DNA of 47,287 nt from Rudaea sp. Its GTDB lineage: Bacteria; Pseudomonadota; Gammaproteobacteria; Xanthomonadales; Rhodanobacteraceae. The DNA lies in the NCBI GenBank assembly GCA_031291055.1, contig JARLJU010000119.1, forward strand, positions 1 through 47,287, written 5' to 3'. Shown piece by piece: positions 9,513 through 19,346 of the stretch (the stretch's first letter is position 1; each line of letters starts with the position of its first letter). The notes below the pieces were generated by a model. That model saw only the letters and a program-made list of their open reading frames with translations. It did not search any database and was not told the DNA's origin. The position numbers were made by a program, and so were the translations under genes.

Positions 9513-10708
9513 TGTTCGGACTCGGCCAGCAAGCCAAGCGCCGCGACGAGACTGTGGGTCGCTATGACCTCGGCCTCGCCATCGCCGCGATTGCGCTGGC
9601 GAGCCTGGGCGTGATCATGGTGTCATCCAGTTCGATAGCGATCGCCGACGGTCAGCACATCGGCCCTTTCTATTACCTGATCCGGCATCTGGTTTTTCTC
9701 GCCCTCGGTGTCGCCGCATGTCTGGCGATCATGCGCGTCGAACTGGACTGGTTCGAGCGCCATGCATTCATCCTGCTGCTGTTCGCGATCATCCTGCTGC
9801 TGCTCGTGTTTGTGCCGGGGCTCGGCCTGCGCATCAACGGCGCACGGCGCTGGATCCGGCTTGGCATTGCCGGGTTCCAGTCGGTCGAGGCAGTCAAGCT
9901 CCTGTTCATTGTATACATGGCCAGCTACCTGGTGCGGCAACGCGACAGCCTGCAGGGACGCTTCTTCGGCGTGGTGAAACCGCTCAGCGTGGCCGTCGTG
10001 CTGGTCGCGCTGCTGCTGCTGCAGCCGGACTTCGGCAGCGCCGCGCTGATCATCGCCGTCACGGTCGGCATGGTCTGGCTCGGCGGCGCACGCATGCGCA
10101 ACCTGTTCTACCTTGCGATTCCGGTCATGCCGGCGATTGCCTGGGCGGCGCTGACCTCGGACTACCGCGTCAAACGCCTGACCTCGTTCCTGAACCCCTG
10201 GGAACATCCATTCGACGACGGTTTCCAGCTGACCCAGGCACTCATCGCGATCGGCCGTGGGGAATGGTTCGGCGTCGGCCTGGGTGCGAGCGTACAGAAA
10301 CTTTTTTACCTGCCCGAAGCGCACACCGATTTCATCCTTGCCGTGATCGCCGAGGAACTGGGCCTGGCCGGCATCCTGCTGGTCCTGCTCCTGTTTGCCG
10401 CGCTGGTGGGGCGCGCCTTCATGCTCGGCTTGCGCGCCGTCGAACGCGGTCAGCGCTTTGCCGGGTACTGCGCGTTCGGCATTGGCCTGTGGCTGGGATT
10501 GCAGACCCTGGTATCGATCGGTGTGAATCTGGGCGTGCTGCCGACCAAAGGCCTGACCTTGCCGTTGATCAGTTCGGGGGGCTCTAGCGTGCTGATGACC
10601 TGCGCCGCGATCGGGTTGCTGCTTCGTGTCAGCTACGAGGTTTCACGCGGTGCCGAACCAGACGTCCAGGTGACCGCGTCAGTGCCGGCGCAAGGCGCAC
10701 GGGCATGA
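9512..10708 (+). CDS. ftsW: Septal peptidoglycan glycosyltransferase FtsW
   Basis: SEDS-family membrane protein that polymerises lipid II at the septum in partnership with FtsI. The product is 398 residues with about ten spans. Typical SEDS features include VMVSSSS near the first span, GARRWI after the third, the periplasmic AEELG loop, and the C-terminal [13 protein letters not shown] signature. The ATG shares one base with the mraY stop. In most gammaproteobacteria murD lies between mraY and ftsW; here no room exists. Confidence 0.96.
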   Translation: MFGLGQQAKRRDETVGRYDLGLAIAAIALASLGVIMVSSSSIAIADGQHIGPFYYLIRHLVFLALGVAACLAIMRVELDWFERHAFILLLFAIILLLLVFVPGLGLRINGARRWIRLGIAGFQSVEAVKLLFIVYMASYLVRQRDSLQGRFFGVVKPLSVAVVLVALLLLQPDFGSAALIIAVTVGMVWLGGARMRNLFYLAIPVMPAIAWAALTSDYRVKRLTSFLNPWEHPFDDGFQLTQALIAIGRGEWFGVGLGASVQKLFYLPEAHTDFILAVIAEELGLAGILLVLLLFAALVGRAFMLGLRAVERGQRFAGYCAFGIGLWLGLQTLVSIGVNLGVLPTKGLTLPLISSGGSSVLMTCAAIGLLLRVSYEVSRGAEPDVQVTASVPAQGARA

Positions 10709-11784
10709 ACGCGCCCGCGTCGAAACCTGTCCTGATCATGGCTGGCGGTACCGGCGGGCATATTTTTCCGGGCATCGCAGTTGCCCAGGAATTGCTCGCG
10801 CGCGGCGTGCCCGTGCTGTGGCTCGGCAGCGCAGGCGGTCTGGAAACACGGCTGGTGCCGCAGGCGGGATTGCCGATCGAAACACTCGCCATCTCCGGTG
10901 TGCGTGGCAAGGGCGCGCTCGCCCTGCTCATGGCGCCGTTGCGCATCCTGCGTGCCTTGTATGCGGCGTGGCACCTGCTTGGGCACTCGCATGTGCGCAG
11001 CGCGCTGGCGCTTGGCGGATTCGCGGCGGGGCCCGGTGGTATCGCTGCCTGGCTGCGCGGCGTACCGTTGCTGGTGCACGAACAGAACCGCATCCCCGGC
11101 GTGACCAATCGAATTTTGTCGCACTTTTCCAAGACGCTGCTTTGTGGATTCAGCGGCTCGCTGAAGCACGCGGAATGGGTCGGCAATCCGGTGCGTCGCG
11201 AAATCGCCGCACTACCGTCGCCGCAGGAACGTCTCGCCGGGCGCACGGGCGTAATGCGCCTGCTGGTACTCGGTGGCAGCCAGGGTGCGCGCGCGCTGAA
11301 TGCATGCGTACCACAGGCGCTGGCGGCCATGCCGCCGGATCGGCGCCCGGTCGTGCGTCATCAATGCGGCACGAAACTGGCGGACGCTGCGCGTGCGGCC
11401 TATGCCGACGCCCGGGTCCAGGCAAGCGTTGAACCGTTCATCGAGGACATGGCCGCCGCCTATGCCTGGGCGGACTTGATCGTCTGCCGCGCCGGGGCGT
11501 TGACGCTGGCCGAACTCGCCGCGGTCGGCGTCGGCAGCGTGCTCGTGCCGTTTCCATTTGCCGTCGACGACCACCAGAGCAGAAACGCCGACGCCATGGT
11601 TGCCGTGGGAGCGGCCTTGCTGTTGCCCGAGGCCGAGGCGACCGGCCCGCGCATCGCAGCTGTCCTGACCGATTTGCTTGGCGACCGCGCGCGCCTTCTT
11701 ACAATGGCCGCAGCGGCGCGCACACTGGCCAAGCCCGATGCCGCCGCGCGCATTGCCGATGCCTGTCTGCGGGTGGCCGCATGA
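10705..11784 (+). CDS. murG: Lipid II synthase MurG (GlcNAc transferase)
   Basis: Peripheral membrane GT28 glycosyltransferase adding GlcNAc to lipid I to give lipid II. The product is 359 residues. The N-terminal glycine loop GGTGGH (14-19) and the [15 protein letters not shown] and [11 protein letters not shown] motifs of the UDP-GlcNAc site are all present. ATGA overlap with ftsW upstream and with murC downstream. Confidence 0.97.
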   Translation: MNAPASKPVLIMAGGTGGHIFPGIAVAQELLARGVPVLWLGSAGGLETRLVPQAGLPIETLAISGVRGKGALALLMAPLRILRALYAAWHLLGHSHVRSALALGGFAAGPGGIAAWLRGVPLLVHEQNRIPGVTNRILSHFSKTLLCGFSGSLKHAEWVGNPVRREIAALPSPQERLAGRTGVMRLLVLGGSQGARALNACVPQALAAMPPDRRPVVRHQCGTKLADAARAAYADARVQASVEPFIEDMAAAYAWADLIVCRAGALTLAELAAVGVGSVLVPFPFAVDDHQSRNADAMVAVGAALLLPEAEATGPRIAAVLTDLLGDRARLLTMAAAARTLAKPDAAARIADACLRVAA

Positions 11785-13256
11785 CACCGCGCGATCTGCC
11801 CGTGCGCACCGATGCAGCATCGGCATGGATTCAAGCTGATTTCCGCCGCGTGCATTTCGTCGGCATCGGCGGTGCCGGTATGAGCGGCATTGCCGAAGTG
11901 CTGCACAACCTGGGCTACGAAGTTTCGGGTTCGGACAAGTCTGAATCGACGGTGACCCGGCGTCTGGCCGGCCTGGGAATTAAAGTATACAAAGGACACG
12001 CGGCGGAAAATGTCGCCGGTGCCAACGCGCTGGTGGTATCCGGCGCTATCCGCGCCGACAATCCCGAGCTGATCGCGGCGCGTGCGCGGCGCGTGCCGGT
12101 TGTGCCGCGTGCGGAGATGCTCGGCGAGCTGATGCGCTTCCGCCGCGGCATCGCCGTGGCCGGCACGCATGGCAAGACCACGACGACCAGCCTTGTCGCC
12201 AGCGTGCTCGCCGAGGGTGGCCTGGACCCCACGTTCGTGATTGGCGGCCAGCTGCTGGCTGCCGGCACACACGCGCGCCTGGGCACCGGCGAATATCTGG
12301 TCGCCGAGGCGGACGAATCCGATGGCTCGTTCCTGCTGCTCAACCCGGTCATCGCCATCGTCACCAACATCGATGCCGATCATCTGGAAAATTATGGCGG
12401 CGACTATGCGCTGGTGAAAAAGGCGTTCGCCGATTTCCTGCATCGCCTGCCTTTTTACGGTCTTGCCGTGCTTTGTACCGACGATGCCGAAGTGGCCGAG
12501 CTGGCGAGCACCACGACGCGCCGCGTCATCACCTATGCGGTTCACGGCAGCGCCGATGTGCGCGCAAGCGACATGCGCCAGGAGGGCGCGCGCACGCACT
12601 TTTCGCTGCACCTGCCGGGCCGTGCGATGGCGCTGGCGGTGACGCTGAATCTTCCCGGCGTACACAATGTGCAAAATGCGCTGGCCGCCGCCGCCGTCGG
12701 CTGGCAGCTTGGCATCGCTGCCGAAGCCGTCGTGCGAGCACTGGGAGAATTCCAGGGCGTCGGCCGGCGTTTCCAGATCCGCGGCGAGATTGCGCTCGGT
12801 GATGGCGAACAAGCAAAGGGCAGCGCCTTGCTGGTCGACGACTACGGTCATCATCCGCGCGAGCTGACTGCCGTGTTCGAGGCCGCGCGTCTGGGTTGGC
12901 CGCAGCGTCGCCTGGTGGTCGCGTTCCAGCCGCATCGCTACACGCGCACCCGCGATCTGCTCGACGATTTCGCCAATGTGCTTGCCGACGTCGATGTATT
13001 GGTACTGACCGACATCTATCCGGCCGGTGAAGCACCGATCGCAGGCGCCGACGGACGCGCGCTGGCGCGTGCCGTGCGTGCACGCGGCAAGGTTGATCCG
13101 GTACTGATCGAGCATCCGCGCGAACTTGGCGAGACCCTGGCTTCGCTGCTGCGCGACGGCGACCTGCTCCTGCTCATGGGTGCCGGCGATATCGGCGCGG
13201 CGGCGAGCGAACTGGCCGCTGCCGGCAAGCTCAAGACTGCAAAGGTGGAAAAGTGA
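11781..13256 (+). CDS. murC: UDP-MurNAc:L-alanine ligase MurC
   Basis: First Mur ligase; adds L-alanine to UDP-MurNAc in the cytoplasm. The product is 491 residues. The N-terminal Rossmann fold has [17 protein letters not shown] (25-41), the ATP loop is [10 protein letters not shown] (128-137), followed by EADESDGSF. The C-terminal domain contains DDYGHHPRE and [11 protein letters not shown]. No separate murB lies between it and ddlB, as in many proteobacteria of this group. Start ATG overlaps murG and stop overlaps the ddlB GTG. Confidence 0.97.
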   Translation: MTPRDLPVRTDAASAWIQADFRRVHFVGIGGAGMSGIAEVLHNLGYEVSGSDKSESTVTRRLAGLGIKVYKGHAAENVAGANALVVSGAIRADNPELIAARARRVPVVPRAEMLGELMRFRRGIAVAGTHGKTTTTSLVASVLAEGGLDPTFVIGGQLLAAGTHARLGTGEYLVAEADESDGSFLLLNPVIAIVTNIDADHLENYGGDYALVKKAFADFLHRLPFYGLAVLCTDDAEVAELASTTTRRVITYAVHGSADVRASDMRQEGARTHFSLHLPGRAMALAVTLNLPGVHNVQNALAAAAVGWQLGIAAEAVVRALGEFQGVGRRFQIRGEIALGDGEQAKGSALLVDDYGHHPRELTAVFEAARLGWPQRRLVVAFQPHRYTRTRDLLDDFANVLADVDVLVLTDIYPAGEAPIAGADGRALARAVRARGKVDPVLIEHPRELGETLASLLRDGDLLLLMGAGDIGAAASELAAAGKLKTAKVEK

Positions 13257-14215
13257 ACATCGAGCATACGAACCCCGGGCATGCGGCCATTGCCGATGCA
13301 CGCCAGTTCGGACGGGTCGCCGTGGTGATGGGCGGGGCCTCCGCCGAGCGCGAGGTGTCGCTGGATTCCGGGCGCAATGTGCTGGCGGCGTTGAAGTCCC
13401 GCGGCGTCGATGCGCACGCGGTCGACGGCATCCCGGCCCTCCTCGACGCGCTCAGGTCCGGTCATTTTGCGCGCGTTTTCAATATCCTGCATGGCCGCGG
13501 CGGCGAGGACGGGGTGCTGCAGGGCGCGCTGCAATCGCTGCACGTGCCGTTTACGGGTTCGGGTGTGCTCGGCTCGGCGTTGAGCATGGACAAGATCCGC
13601 ACCAAGCAGGTCTGGGAGGCGGTAGGACTGCCGACACCGCGCTACGCCCGCTATCGTGTCGGTGACGATATCGGCGCGGCGATTGCGCGTCTCGGCCTGC
13701 CGGTGATCGTCAAGCCTTCGCACGAGGGTTCCAGCGTCGGCATCACGCGCGTGCGTTCGGTCGCGGATTTGCCCGCCGCGGTCGAGCTGGCAGCGCGTTA
13801 TGACGGCGAGCTGGTGATCGAGCAACTGATCGACGGCGAGGAATACACGGTCGGAATTCTGCACGGTGACGCGCTGCCGTCGATCCACATCGTCCCGAAG
13901 GGCCAGTTTTACGATTACCACGCGAAGTATGTGGCCGAGGATACAAAGTATATTTGTCCCGGATTGGACGCGGCTGCAGAGGAACAGATCAGGGCTCTGG
14001 CGTTGCGCGCCTTCGAGGCCGTCGATTGCGCAGGCTGGGGTCGCGTCGATTTCATGCGCGATCGCGAGGGGCGTTTCCATCTGCTCGAAGTCAATACCAC
14101 GCCGGGCATGACCAGCCACTCGCTGGTGCCCAAGGCCGCGCGCGCGATCGGCATCGAATTCGCGGAATTGTGCTGGCGGATTCTGGAGACTTCGCTGACG
14201 GGAGCCGCACGATGA
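13253..14215 (+). CDS. ddlB: D-alanine:D-alanine ligase B
   Basis: ATP-grasp enzyme making D-Ala-D-Ala for MurF. The product is 320 residues. Visible motifs are [14 protein letters not shown] (phosphate and D-Ala loop), [19 protein letters not shown] (ATP-grasp loop) and [20 protein letters not shown] at the catalytic C-terminus. The GTG start overlaps the murC stop; the stop overlaps the ftsQ ATG. All key motifs look intact. Confidence 0.97.
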   Translation: MNIEHTNPGHAAIADARQFGRVAVVMGGASAEREVSLDSGRNVLAALKSRGVDAHAVDGIPALLDALRSGHFARVFNILHGRGGEDGVLQGALQSLHVPFTGSGVLGSALSMDKIRTKQVWEAVGLPTPRYARYRVGDDIGAAIARLGLPVIVKPSHEGSSVGITRVRSVADLPAAVELAARYDGELVIEQLIDGEEYTVGILHGDALPSIHIVPKGQFYDYHAKYVAEDTKYICPGLDAAAEEQIRALALRAFEAVDCAGWGRVDFMRDREGRFHLLEVNTTPGMTSHSLVPKAARAIGIEFAELCWRILETSLTGAAR

Positions 14216-15015
14216 AGACGGCTCAGCATGGTGGCGTGCTGCTCAAGCTCGTGGCCTGGATGATCGCCCTGGTCCTTGTCGCGCTGCCCGTCGTGGGGGT
14301 GCTCAACGGCTGGTTCGCCGTCGACCGTTGGCCGGTGCGCTATCTGCAGGTCGAGGCCGAATACAACCACGTCAGCGCCGAGCAGATCCGTGCAGCGGCG
14401 GGCGGTCATCTGGGCACAGGGTTCTTTGCGCTCAAGCTCGAGGAAGTACGCGCCGCGGTGGCGGCGTTGCCGTGGGTGCAGAGTGTCGAGGCGCGCAAGC
14501 GCTGGCCCGACACGCTGGAACTGCATGTGCGTGAGCGTCAGCCCTTTGCGCGCTGGGGAGACAAACGCCTGATCGACCGCGATGGCGCCCTGTTCAATGT
14601 GCCCGGCGGCGATGCGATCCAGGGTCTGCCGCAACTGGATGGCCCGGACGATGAGCTCGCCCAGGTTGTGGATTTCTATACAAACACCCAGCACGCGCTG
14701 GCCGGCAGTGGCCTGATCCTCTCCGGTGCGAGCCTGAACGAGCGCGGCAGCTGGAAACTCACGCTTGCCGGCGGCGCCGAAATCATGCTGGGCCATGAGC
14801 AGGTCGATGCACGCGTGCAGCGCTTTCTTGCCGTGCTGCCGCGCCTGAGTGCCGATCATGGCAGTGGTTTCCAGCGCGCGGATCTGCGTTACAGCAACGG
14901 GTTTTCGATTCTGTGGGCAAGTGCGCCCGCAACACTGCCGGCGACGCCGCCGGCAGCACCTTCGGCGTTGGGCAAGCCTGCGGAAAAACCGGCGGGTGAC
15001 GAGGCACATACATGA
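14212..15015 (+). CDS. ftsQ: Cell division protein FtsQ
   Basis: Bitopic divisome protein of 267 residues. It has a short cytoplasmic tail, one membrane span near residues 10-32, the POTRA domain beginning at [16 protein letters not shown], and the beta domain with [18 protein letters not shown]. It recruits FtsL-FtsB. The open frame extends well upstream in ddlB, but ATG 14212, overlapping the ddlB stop, gives the family N-terminus. A proline/alanine-rich C-terminal tail (residues ~240-265) is probably disordered. ATGA overlap with ftsA. Confidence 0.95.
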   Translation: MKTAQHGGVLLKLVAWMIALVLVALPVVGVLNGWFAVDRWPVRYLQVEAEYNHVSAEQIRAAAGGHLGTGFFALKLEEVRAAVAALPWVQSVEARKRWPDTLELHVRERQPFARWGDKRLIDRDGALFNVPGGDAIQGLPQLDGPDDELAQVVDFYTNTQHALAGSGLILSGASLNERGSWKLTLAGGAEIMLGHEQVDARVQRFLAVLPRLSADHGSGFQRADLRYSNGFSILWASAPATLPATPPAAPSALGKPAEKPAGDEAHT

Positions 15016-16250
15016 AAGTAAAAGGCGAAAAATCGCTGATCGTCGGCCTCGACATCGGTACCTCCAAGATCGTTGCGATCGTCGGCGAGTACACGCCCGG
15101 CGATCCGGTCGAGGTGATCGGCATCGGTTCGCATGCCTCGCACGGGCTCAAGCGCGGCGTGGTCGTCGACATCGAATCGACCGTGCAGTCGATCCAGCGT
15201 GCGATCGAGGAAGCCGAGCTCATGGCCGGCTGCGAGATCCGCTCGGTCTACGCCGGCATTTCCGGCAGCCACATCCTCGGCCGCAATTCGCACGGCACGG
15301 CACCGATCCGCGACCGCGAAGTGACCGCCGCGGACGTCGATCACGTGCTGGACGCCGCCTGCGCCGTGGCCATACCGGCCGACCAGCGCGTGCTCTACAA
15401 GGAGCCGCAGGAATACATCATCGACGGCCAGGAAGACATCCGCCATCCGGTCGGCATGAGCGGCGTGCGCCTGGAAGCGAATGTGCACATCGTCACCGGC
15501 GCGGTGAGCTCGGCGCAGAACATCACCAAATGCGTCAACCGCTGCGGCCTGCAGGTGGACGATCTGATTCCGGCGGCAATCGCGTCGAGCAAGGCGATCC
15601 TCGTACAGGACGAGCGCGAGCTTGGCGTGTGTCTGGTGGATATCGGCGCCGGTACCACGGACATATCCATTTTCACCCAGGGCGCGATCCGGCACACCGC
15701 ATCGCTGCCGATCGGCGGTGACCAGGTGACGAACGATATCGCCCAGGGCTTCCGCACGCCGACCGCGCATGCCGAGGAAATCAAGGTCAAGTATGCCTGC
15801 GCACTGGCGCAACTGGCGCATGCCGAGGAGACGATCCAGGTGCCCAGCGTCGGTGACCGGCCGCCGCGGCGTCTCGCGCGCCAGACCTTGGCTGAATGGG
15901 TGCAGCCCCGTTACGAGGAATTGTTCAGCATGGTACAGGCCGAGTTGCGCCGTTCCGGCTACGAAAGCCTGGTCGCGGCGGGCATCGTGCTGACCGGTGG
16001 TGCGTCGAAGATGGAAGGCGTGGTTGAACTGGCCGAAGAGGTCTTCCATCTGCCGGTGCGCGTGGGCCTGCCACAGCACGTGACCGGCCTGGCCGATGTG
16101 GTCAGCAATCCGATTCATGCGACTGGTGTGGGCCTGCTGCTGTACGGCAGCAGGCAGGACCATGCGCGCAACCCGGTTGCCAATCCCGGCATTGGCACCG
16201 TCGGCAGTGCCTGGGAGCGTGTGCTGCACTGGTTCAAGGGCGAGTTTTAG
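15012..16250 (+). CDS. ftsA: Cell division actin-like ATPase FtsA
   Basis: Actin-family protein that tethers FtsZ to the inner membrane. The product is 412 residues. It has the phosphate-1 loop VGLDIGTSKI, the SHI-type 1C subdomain with SGSHILG, the second phosphate loop VDIGAGTTDIS and the adenosine motif LTGGASKMEG. The C-terminal WERVLHWFKGEF is a good amphipathic membrane-targeting helix. Overlaps ftsQ by ATGA. A 201-base non-coding gap follows. Confidence 0.97.
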   Translation: MKVKGEKSLIVGLDIGTSKIVAIVGEYTPGDPVEVIGIGSHASHGLKRGVVVDIESTVQSIQRAIEEAELMAGCEIRSVYAGISGSHILGRNSHGTAPIRDREVTAADVDHVLDAACAVAIPADQRVLYKEPQEYIIDGQEDIRHPVGMSGVRLEANVHIVTGAVSSAQNITKCVNRCGLQVDDLIPAAIASSKAILVQDERELGVCLVDIGAGTTDISIFTQGAIRHTASLPIGGDQVTNDIAQGFRTPTAHAEEIKVKYACALAQLAHAEETIQVPSVGDRPPRRLARQTLAEWVQPRYEELFSMVQAELRRSGYESLVAAGIVLTGGASKMEGVVELAEEVFHLPVRVGLPQHVTGLADVVSNPIHATGVGLLLYGSRQDHARNPVANPGIGTVGSAWERVLHWFKGEF

Positions 16251-16451
16251 GGATCTCCCCCTCTCCCGCTTGCGGGAGAAGGGGGAGAACGAATAACCAC
16301 GCAAGGAAGCGTGGCAGGGTCCGAAACGGGCTCCTGCCTGCAAAGGCGAAGCGGTCGGGCATGCGCCTGCTCGCCGCGGTCGGTGGCACCTGAATGTGCC
16401 GGCGACGATAGATAGCGTATTGCGGCATTTACCTAGCGGAGGTTGGGAATC
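16251..16451. other. ftsA-ftsZ intergenic leader
   Basis: A 201-base region with a REP-like hairpin near its left end (separate entry), then a smaller inverted repeat CCACGC/GCGTGG (about 16299-16316). The ftsZ ribosome site AGCGGAGG lies at 16435-16442 with GGGAA closer to the ATG. No confident promoter is seen, although ftsZ often has its own promoters here in other bacteria. Confidence 0.5.
16255..16287. repeat. REP-like inverted repeat after ftsA
   Basis: CTCCCCCTCTCCCGC (16255-16269) pairs with GCGGGAGAAGGGGGAG (16272-16287), with one bulge and a two-base loop. This C/T then G/A palindrome resembles dispersed intergenic repeats common in GC-rich proteobacteria. There is no U-tract, so it is more likely a REP-like element or mRNA-stabilising hairpin than a terminator. 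Confidence 0.65.
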
Positions 16452-17627
16452 ATGTTTGAACTGGTCGAAAAGCTCGCACCCAATGCGGTGATCAAGGTGA
16501 TCGGTGTCGGTGGTGGCGGTGGCAACGCCGTCGGACACATGGTCAATTCGCACGTCGATGGCGTGGATTTCGTCTGCGCCAATACCGACGCGCAGGCACT
16601 GAAAAACAGCGGCGCCAAATTGACGCTGCAACTCGGCGGCAATGTCACCAAGGGTCTGGGTGCCGGCGCCAACCCCGAAGTCGGTCGTCAGGCGGCGCTG
16701 GAGGACCGCGAACGCATCGTCGAACTGTTGACTGGCGCCGACATGGTGTTCATCACCGCCGGCATGGGTGGTGGCACCGGCACGGGTGCGGCGCCCGTGG
16801 TCGCCCAGCTGGCTAAGGAAATGGGCATCCTGACCGTGGCCATCGTCACCAAGCCCTTCCCGTTCGAGGGCCGCCGCCGCATGCAGGTGGCGCTCAAGGG
16901 TATCGAGGACCTGTCGCAGCACGTGGATTCGCTGATCACGGTACCGAATGAGAAGCTGCTGACGGTGCTTGGCCGCGAAGTCACCCTGTTGTCGGCGTTC
17001 AAATCTGCCAACGACGTGCTGCTTGGCGCGGTGCAGGGCATTGCCGATCTGATCACCCGTCCGGGCCTGATCAACGTGGATTTTGCCGATGTGCGCACGG
17101 TCATGTCCGAAATGGGCATGGCGATGATGGGCTCCGGCAGCGCCCGTGGCGAGGATCGCGCGGTGGCGGCAGCCGAAGCGGCCATCAACAACCCGCTGCT
17201 GGAGGACGTCAACCTGTCCGGCGCCTGCGGCATCCTGGTCAATGTCACCGCAGGACCGAACCTGACCATGCGCGAGTTCGACGAGATCGGCCAGGTCATC
17301 CATCAGCTTTCGTCCGAGGATGCGACCGTCGTGGTCGGCACCGCGCTGGATCCGGAACTGCAGGACGACGTGCGTGTAACCGTTGTGGCGACGGGTCTGA
17401 ACCGCGCCGCCTCGCGTCAGAGCTTGCGCCGGGAAGAAACCGCGATTGCTTCGCGGCCGCGCATCGTCGCCCGCACCGGCACCGATGACATGCCCGTCGA
17501 CTACGCCCAGCCGGCACGAGCGGCGCGTGCGGCAGCTCCTGAGGTCTCGAGAAAGCCCAGTGCGGCAGCGGAGGCACAGATCGACTATCTGGATATCCCC
17601 GCGTTCCTGCGCCGGCAGGCGGACTAG
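16452..17627 (+). CDS. ftsZ: Tubulin-like cell division GTPase FtsZ
   Basis: Forms the Z-ring. The product is 391 residues from ATG 16452 (MFELVEKL); the open frame runs three codons further up to a TTG. The GTP-binding tubulin signature is GGGTGTG (106-112), the N-terminal nucleotide loop is [13 protein letters not shown], and the T7 catalytic region appears at [11 protein letters not shown]. After a variable linker the conserved C-terminal peptide [12 protein letters not shown], which binds FtsA and ZipA, is intact. GGAGG lies upstream. Separate from ftsA by a 201-base leader, so its expression may be tuned apart from the upstream genes. Confidence 0.98.
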   Translation: MFELVEKLAPNAVIKVIGVGGGGGNAVGHMVNSHVDGVDFVCANTDAQALKNSGAKLTLQLGGNVTKGLGAGANPEVGRQAALEDRERIVELLTGADMVFITAGMGGGTGTGAAPVVAQLAKEMGILTVAIVTKPFPFEGRRRMQVALKGIEDLSQHVDSLITVPNEKLLTVLGREVTLLSAFKSANDVLLGAVQGIADLITRPGLINVDFADVRTVMSEMGMAMMGSGSARGEDRAVAAAEAAINNPLLEDVNLSGACGILVNVTAGPNLTMREFDEIGQVIHQLSSEDATVVVGTALDPELQDDVRVTVVATGLNRAASRQSLRREETAIASRPRIVARTGTDDMPVDYAQPARAARAAAPEVSRKPSAAAEAQIDYLDIPAFLRRQAD

Positions 17628-17739
17628 CATTCGCCGTTCTTGACCGGAAAGGGAAAACCGGGCCGCATAGCTTGCGCGGCGGCGCAGCCGCGCAATAACC
17701 AGTTCCCGAAAGCGCCGCAATGGCGCCTTCGGATTGCCC

Positions 17740-17768
17740 CAATGCCCTTGTAGTATGTAGGGGCATTG
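17740..17768 (+). repeat. 8-bp stem-loop upstream of lpxC promoter
   Basis: CAATGCCC (17740-17747) pairs perfectly with GGGCATTG (17761-17768) around a 13-base loop. It has no U-tract. It could end ftsZ mRNA, stabilise it, or act as an operator beside the candidate lpxC promoter. Confidence 0.5.
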
Positions 17769-17798
17769 TTGCATATGTGCAACAGTGTGGGGTAATTA
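17769..17798 (+). promoter_or_regulatory. candidate lpxC promoter
   Basis: TTGCAT (17769-17774) and TAATTA (17793-17798), separated by 18 bases, make a plausible sigma70 promoter. Its spacer contains half of the GTTGCA/TGCAAC dyad, which could be an operator. The predicted leader is about 75 bases. Confidence 0.45.
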
Positions 17799-17882
17799 CA
17801 CCGATTTACTTCTCTCGACCTTTTCCCTGTGCTACGATTCCGCGCGTTTTGTCAGCTCCTGCCCCAGGGGACAAATAAGAAA

Positions 17883-18794
17883 ATGATCAGACAGCGTACG
17901 CTCAAGAATGTGATTCGCGCGACGGGTGTCGGTCTTCACACGGGTGAAAAAGTCTATATGACGCTGCGCCCCGCAGCGGTCGACACGGGTATCGTGTTCC
18001 GGCGCGTGGACTTGGCCAACCCGGTGGAAATCCGCTCTTCTTGCGAAAATGTCGGTGATACCCGCTTGTCCACAACCCTGGTCAAGGGCAATGTGCGTAT
18101 CGCCACGATCGAACATCTGCTGTCGGCGATTGCCGGCCTCGGCATCGACAACGCCTACGTTGACTTGTCCGCGCCGGAAGTGCCGATCATGGATGGCAGC
18201 GCCGGACCCTTCGTGTTCCTGCTGCAATCGGCGGGCATTGAGGAGCAGGCCGCGGCCAAGCGCTTCGTGCGCATCAAGAAACCGGTGACCGTGCGCGACG
18301 GCGACAAATGGGCGCGCTTCGAGCCATTCGACGGCTTCAAGGTCGGTTTTTCGATCGATTTCGACCATCCGATCTTCACCCGGCGCACTTCGAGCGCGGA
18401 AATCGATTTCTCGACGACTTCCTTCGTCAAGGAAGTCAGCCGCGCCCGCACGTTCGGCTTCATGCGCGACATCGAAATGCTGCGCGAGAAGAATCTTGCA
18501 CTCGGCGGTTCGATGGACAACGCGATCGTGCTGGATGACTACCGCGTGCTCAACGAAGACGGCCTGCGTTACGAGGACGAGTTCGTCAAGCACAAGATTC
18601 TCGATGCCATCGGCGATCTGTACCTGCTCGGTCACAGCCTGATCGGCGCGTTCTATGGCCACAAATCCGGACACGAACTGAACAACAAGCTGTTGCGCGC
18701 GTTGATCGCCGACGCCAAGGCGTGGGAAGAGGTCAGCTTCGACGATCCGGCCAAGGCGCCGATCTCGTATGCGCACCCGGCCCAGGCAATGTAA
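17883..18794 (+). CDS. lpxC: UDP-3-O-acyl-N-acetylglucosamine deacetylase LpxC
   Basis: Zinc enzyme for the committed step of lipid A synthesis. The product is 303 residues from ATG 17883 ([15 protein letters not shown], the family start); the open frame runs 18 codons further upstream but those codons are not LpxC-like. Zinc ligands are H78 (in EHLLSA), H237 and D241 (in HKILDAIGD), with catalytic H264 in KSGHELNN; the active-site MDGS motif follows PEVPI. Last gene of the dcw cluster, probably with its own promoter. Confidence 0.97.
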   Translation: MIRQRTLKNVIRATGVGLHTGEKVYMTLRPAAVDTGIVFRRVDLANPVEIRSSCENVGDTRLSTTLVKGNVRIATIEHLLSAIAGLGIDNAYVDLSAPEVPIMDGSAGPFVFLLQSAGIEEQAAAKRFVRIKKPVTVRDGDKWARFEPFDGFKVGFSIDFDHPIFTRRTSSAEIDFSTTSFVKEVSRARTFGFMRDIEMLREKNLALGGSMDNAIVLDDYRVLNEDGLRYEDEFVKHKILDAIGDLYLLGHSLIGAFYGHKSGHELNNKLLRALIADAKAWEEVSFDDPAKAPISYAHPAQAM

Positions 18795-18842
18795 AGGTCA
18801 AAAACCCGTCGGCCGTCACGGATTTGGCTGCCGACTAGCGCA
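18795..18842. other. lpxC-dciA convergent spacer
   Basis: A 48-base spacer between convergent genes. It contains an imperfect hairpin GTCGGC/GCCGAC (about 18809-18836) without a U-tract; it may act as a weak two-way stop. Confidence 0.35.
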
Positions 18843-19316
18843 TCATCTGCGCTCCATGGAAGACGATTCCTCGGCAAGTGCTGCCAGACGGAGATATACG
18901 GCCTGAAGTTCGGGGTCGGCAAGGGAACGCGCCGCTGTCTTGAGATGTTCCGCAGCGGTTTTGGAAAGGGGCTTGCGCCTAGTCTGCTCCGGGGGAACGG
19001 GGGGCAGGCGTGCCACCTTCACGGCAAATTTATCGATCTTTAAGCCCGAGACAACGCGGGCTTCGGCCATGATAGCGGTCTGGTAGAACCGCAACTTGGC
19101 TGCCCAGACCGAGGAGCTTGCCAGAAAGACAAGCCGTCCGGCTTGCACGTCAGCCAGGCAACACTGGCGGCGGAGCGCGTCGGGTAGCGGTTGGCGTAGT
19201 TTTCGATCCAGAGCATCCAATGCGCGCGCGCGCGCAGTCAGCGCGGCGACAGGGGAGCACTCTCCAATTGATTTGGCGAGTGCGCGTTTTTTGGGATGCC
19301 CGGACGTGGACTGCAT
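18843..19316 (-). CDS. dciA: DUF721 / DciA-like replicative helicase loader
   Basis: A 157-residue protein of the DUF721 (DciA) family; DciA loads DnaB helicase in most bacteria that lack DnaC. The KH-like N-terminal domain is recognisable from LDALDRKLRQPLPDALR through VFLASSSVWAAKLRFYQ. The C-terminal region is basic and then acidic, as in the family. ATG 19316 is chosen because the longer frame upstream runs antisense to the peptidase gene. Location between lpxC and secA matches dciA of Pseudomonas. It starts only 30 bp from the divergent peptidase. Confidence 0.82.
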   Translation of the reverse strand: MQSTSGHPKKRALAKSIGECSPVAALTARARALDALDRKLRQPLPDALRRQCCLADVQAGRLVFLASSSVWAAKLRFYQTAIMAEARVVSGLKIDKFAVKVARLPPVPPEQTRRKPLSKTAAEHLKTAARSLADPELQAVYLRLAALAEESSSMERR

Positions 19317-19346
19317 GGTGCAAACCTTTGCAAATACGGACGACAC

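Larger units (their letters stand above)
17628..17882. other. ftsZ-lpxC intergenic region with several dyads
   Basis: About 255 bases without a gene. From left to right it holds a 9-bp hairpin TTGCGCGGC/GCCGCGCAA (17672-17695), a small GCGCC/GGCGC hairpin near 17711-17725, a longer hairpin at 17740-17768 and a GTTGCA/TGCAAC dyad just after it, then a candidate lpxC promoter. None of the hairpins has a clear U-tract. This amounts to a structured boundary between the division genes and lpxC. Confidence 0.5.

Noticed and set aside
11460..13301. A 613-codon antisense frame opposite murC and part of murG
   Set aside because: Same GC-driven shadow effect; the + strand genes are complete and certain.
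14889..17774. A 961-codon open frame on the - strand opposite ftsA and ftsZ
   Set aside because: It is a shadow of two certain genes in GC-rich DNA, where stop codons are rare in some antisense frames. Its translation has no recognisable domain.
17829..17882. Upstream extension of lpxC by 18 codons
   Set aside because: LpxC proteins start at MIRQRTLK; the extra residues are not family-like.
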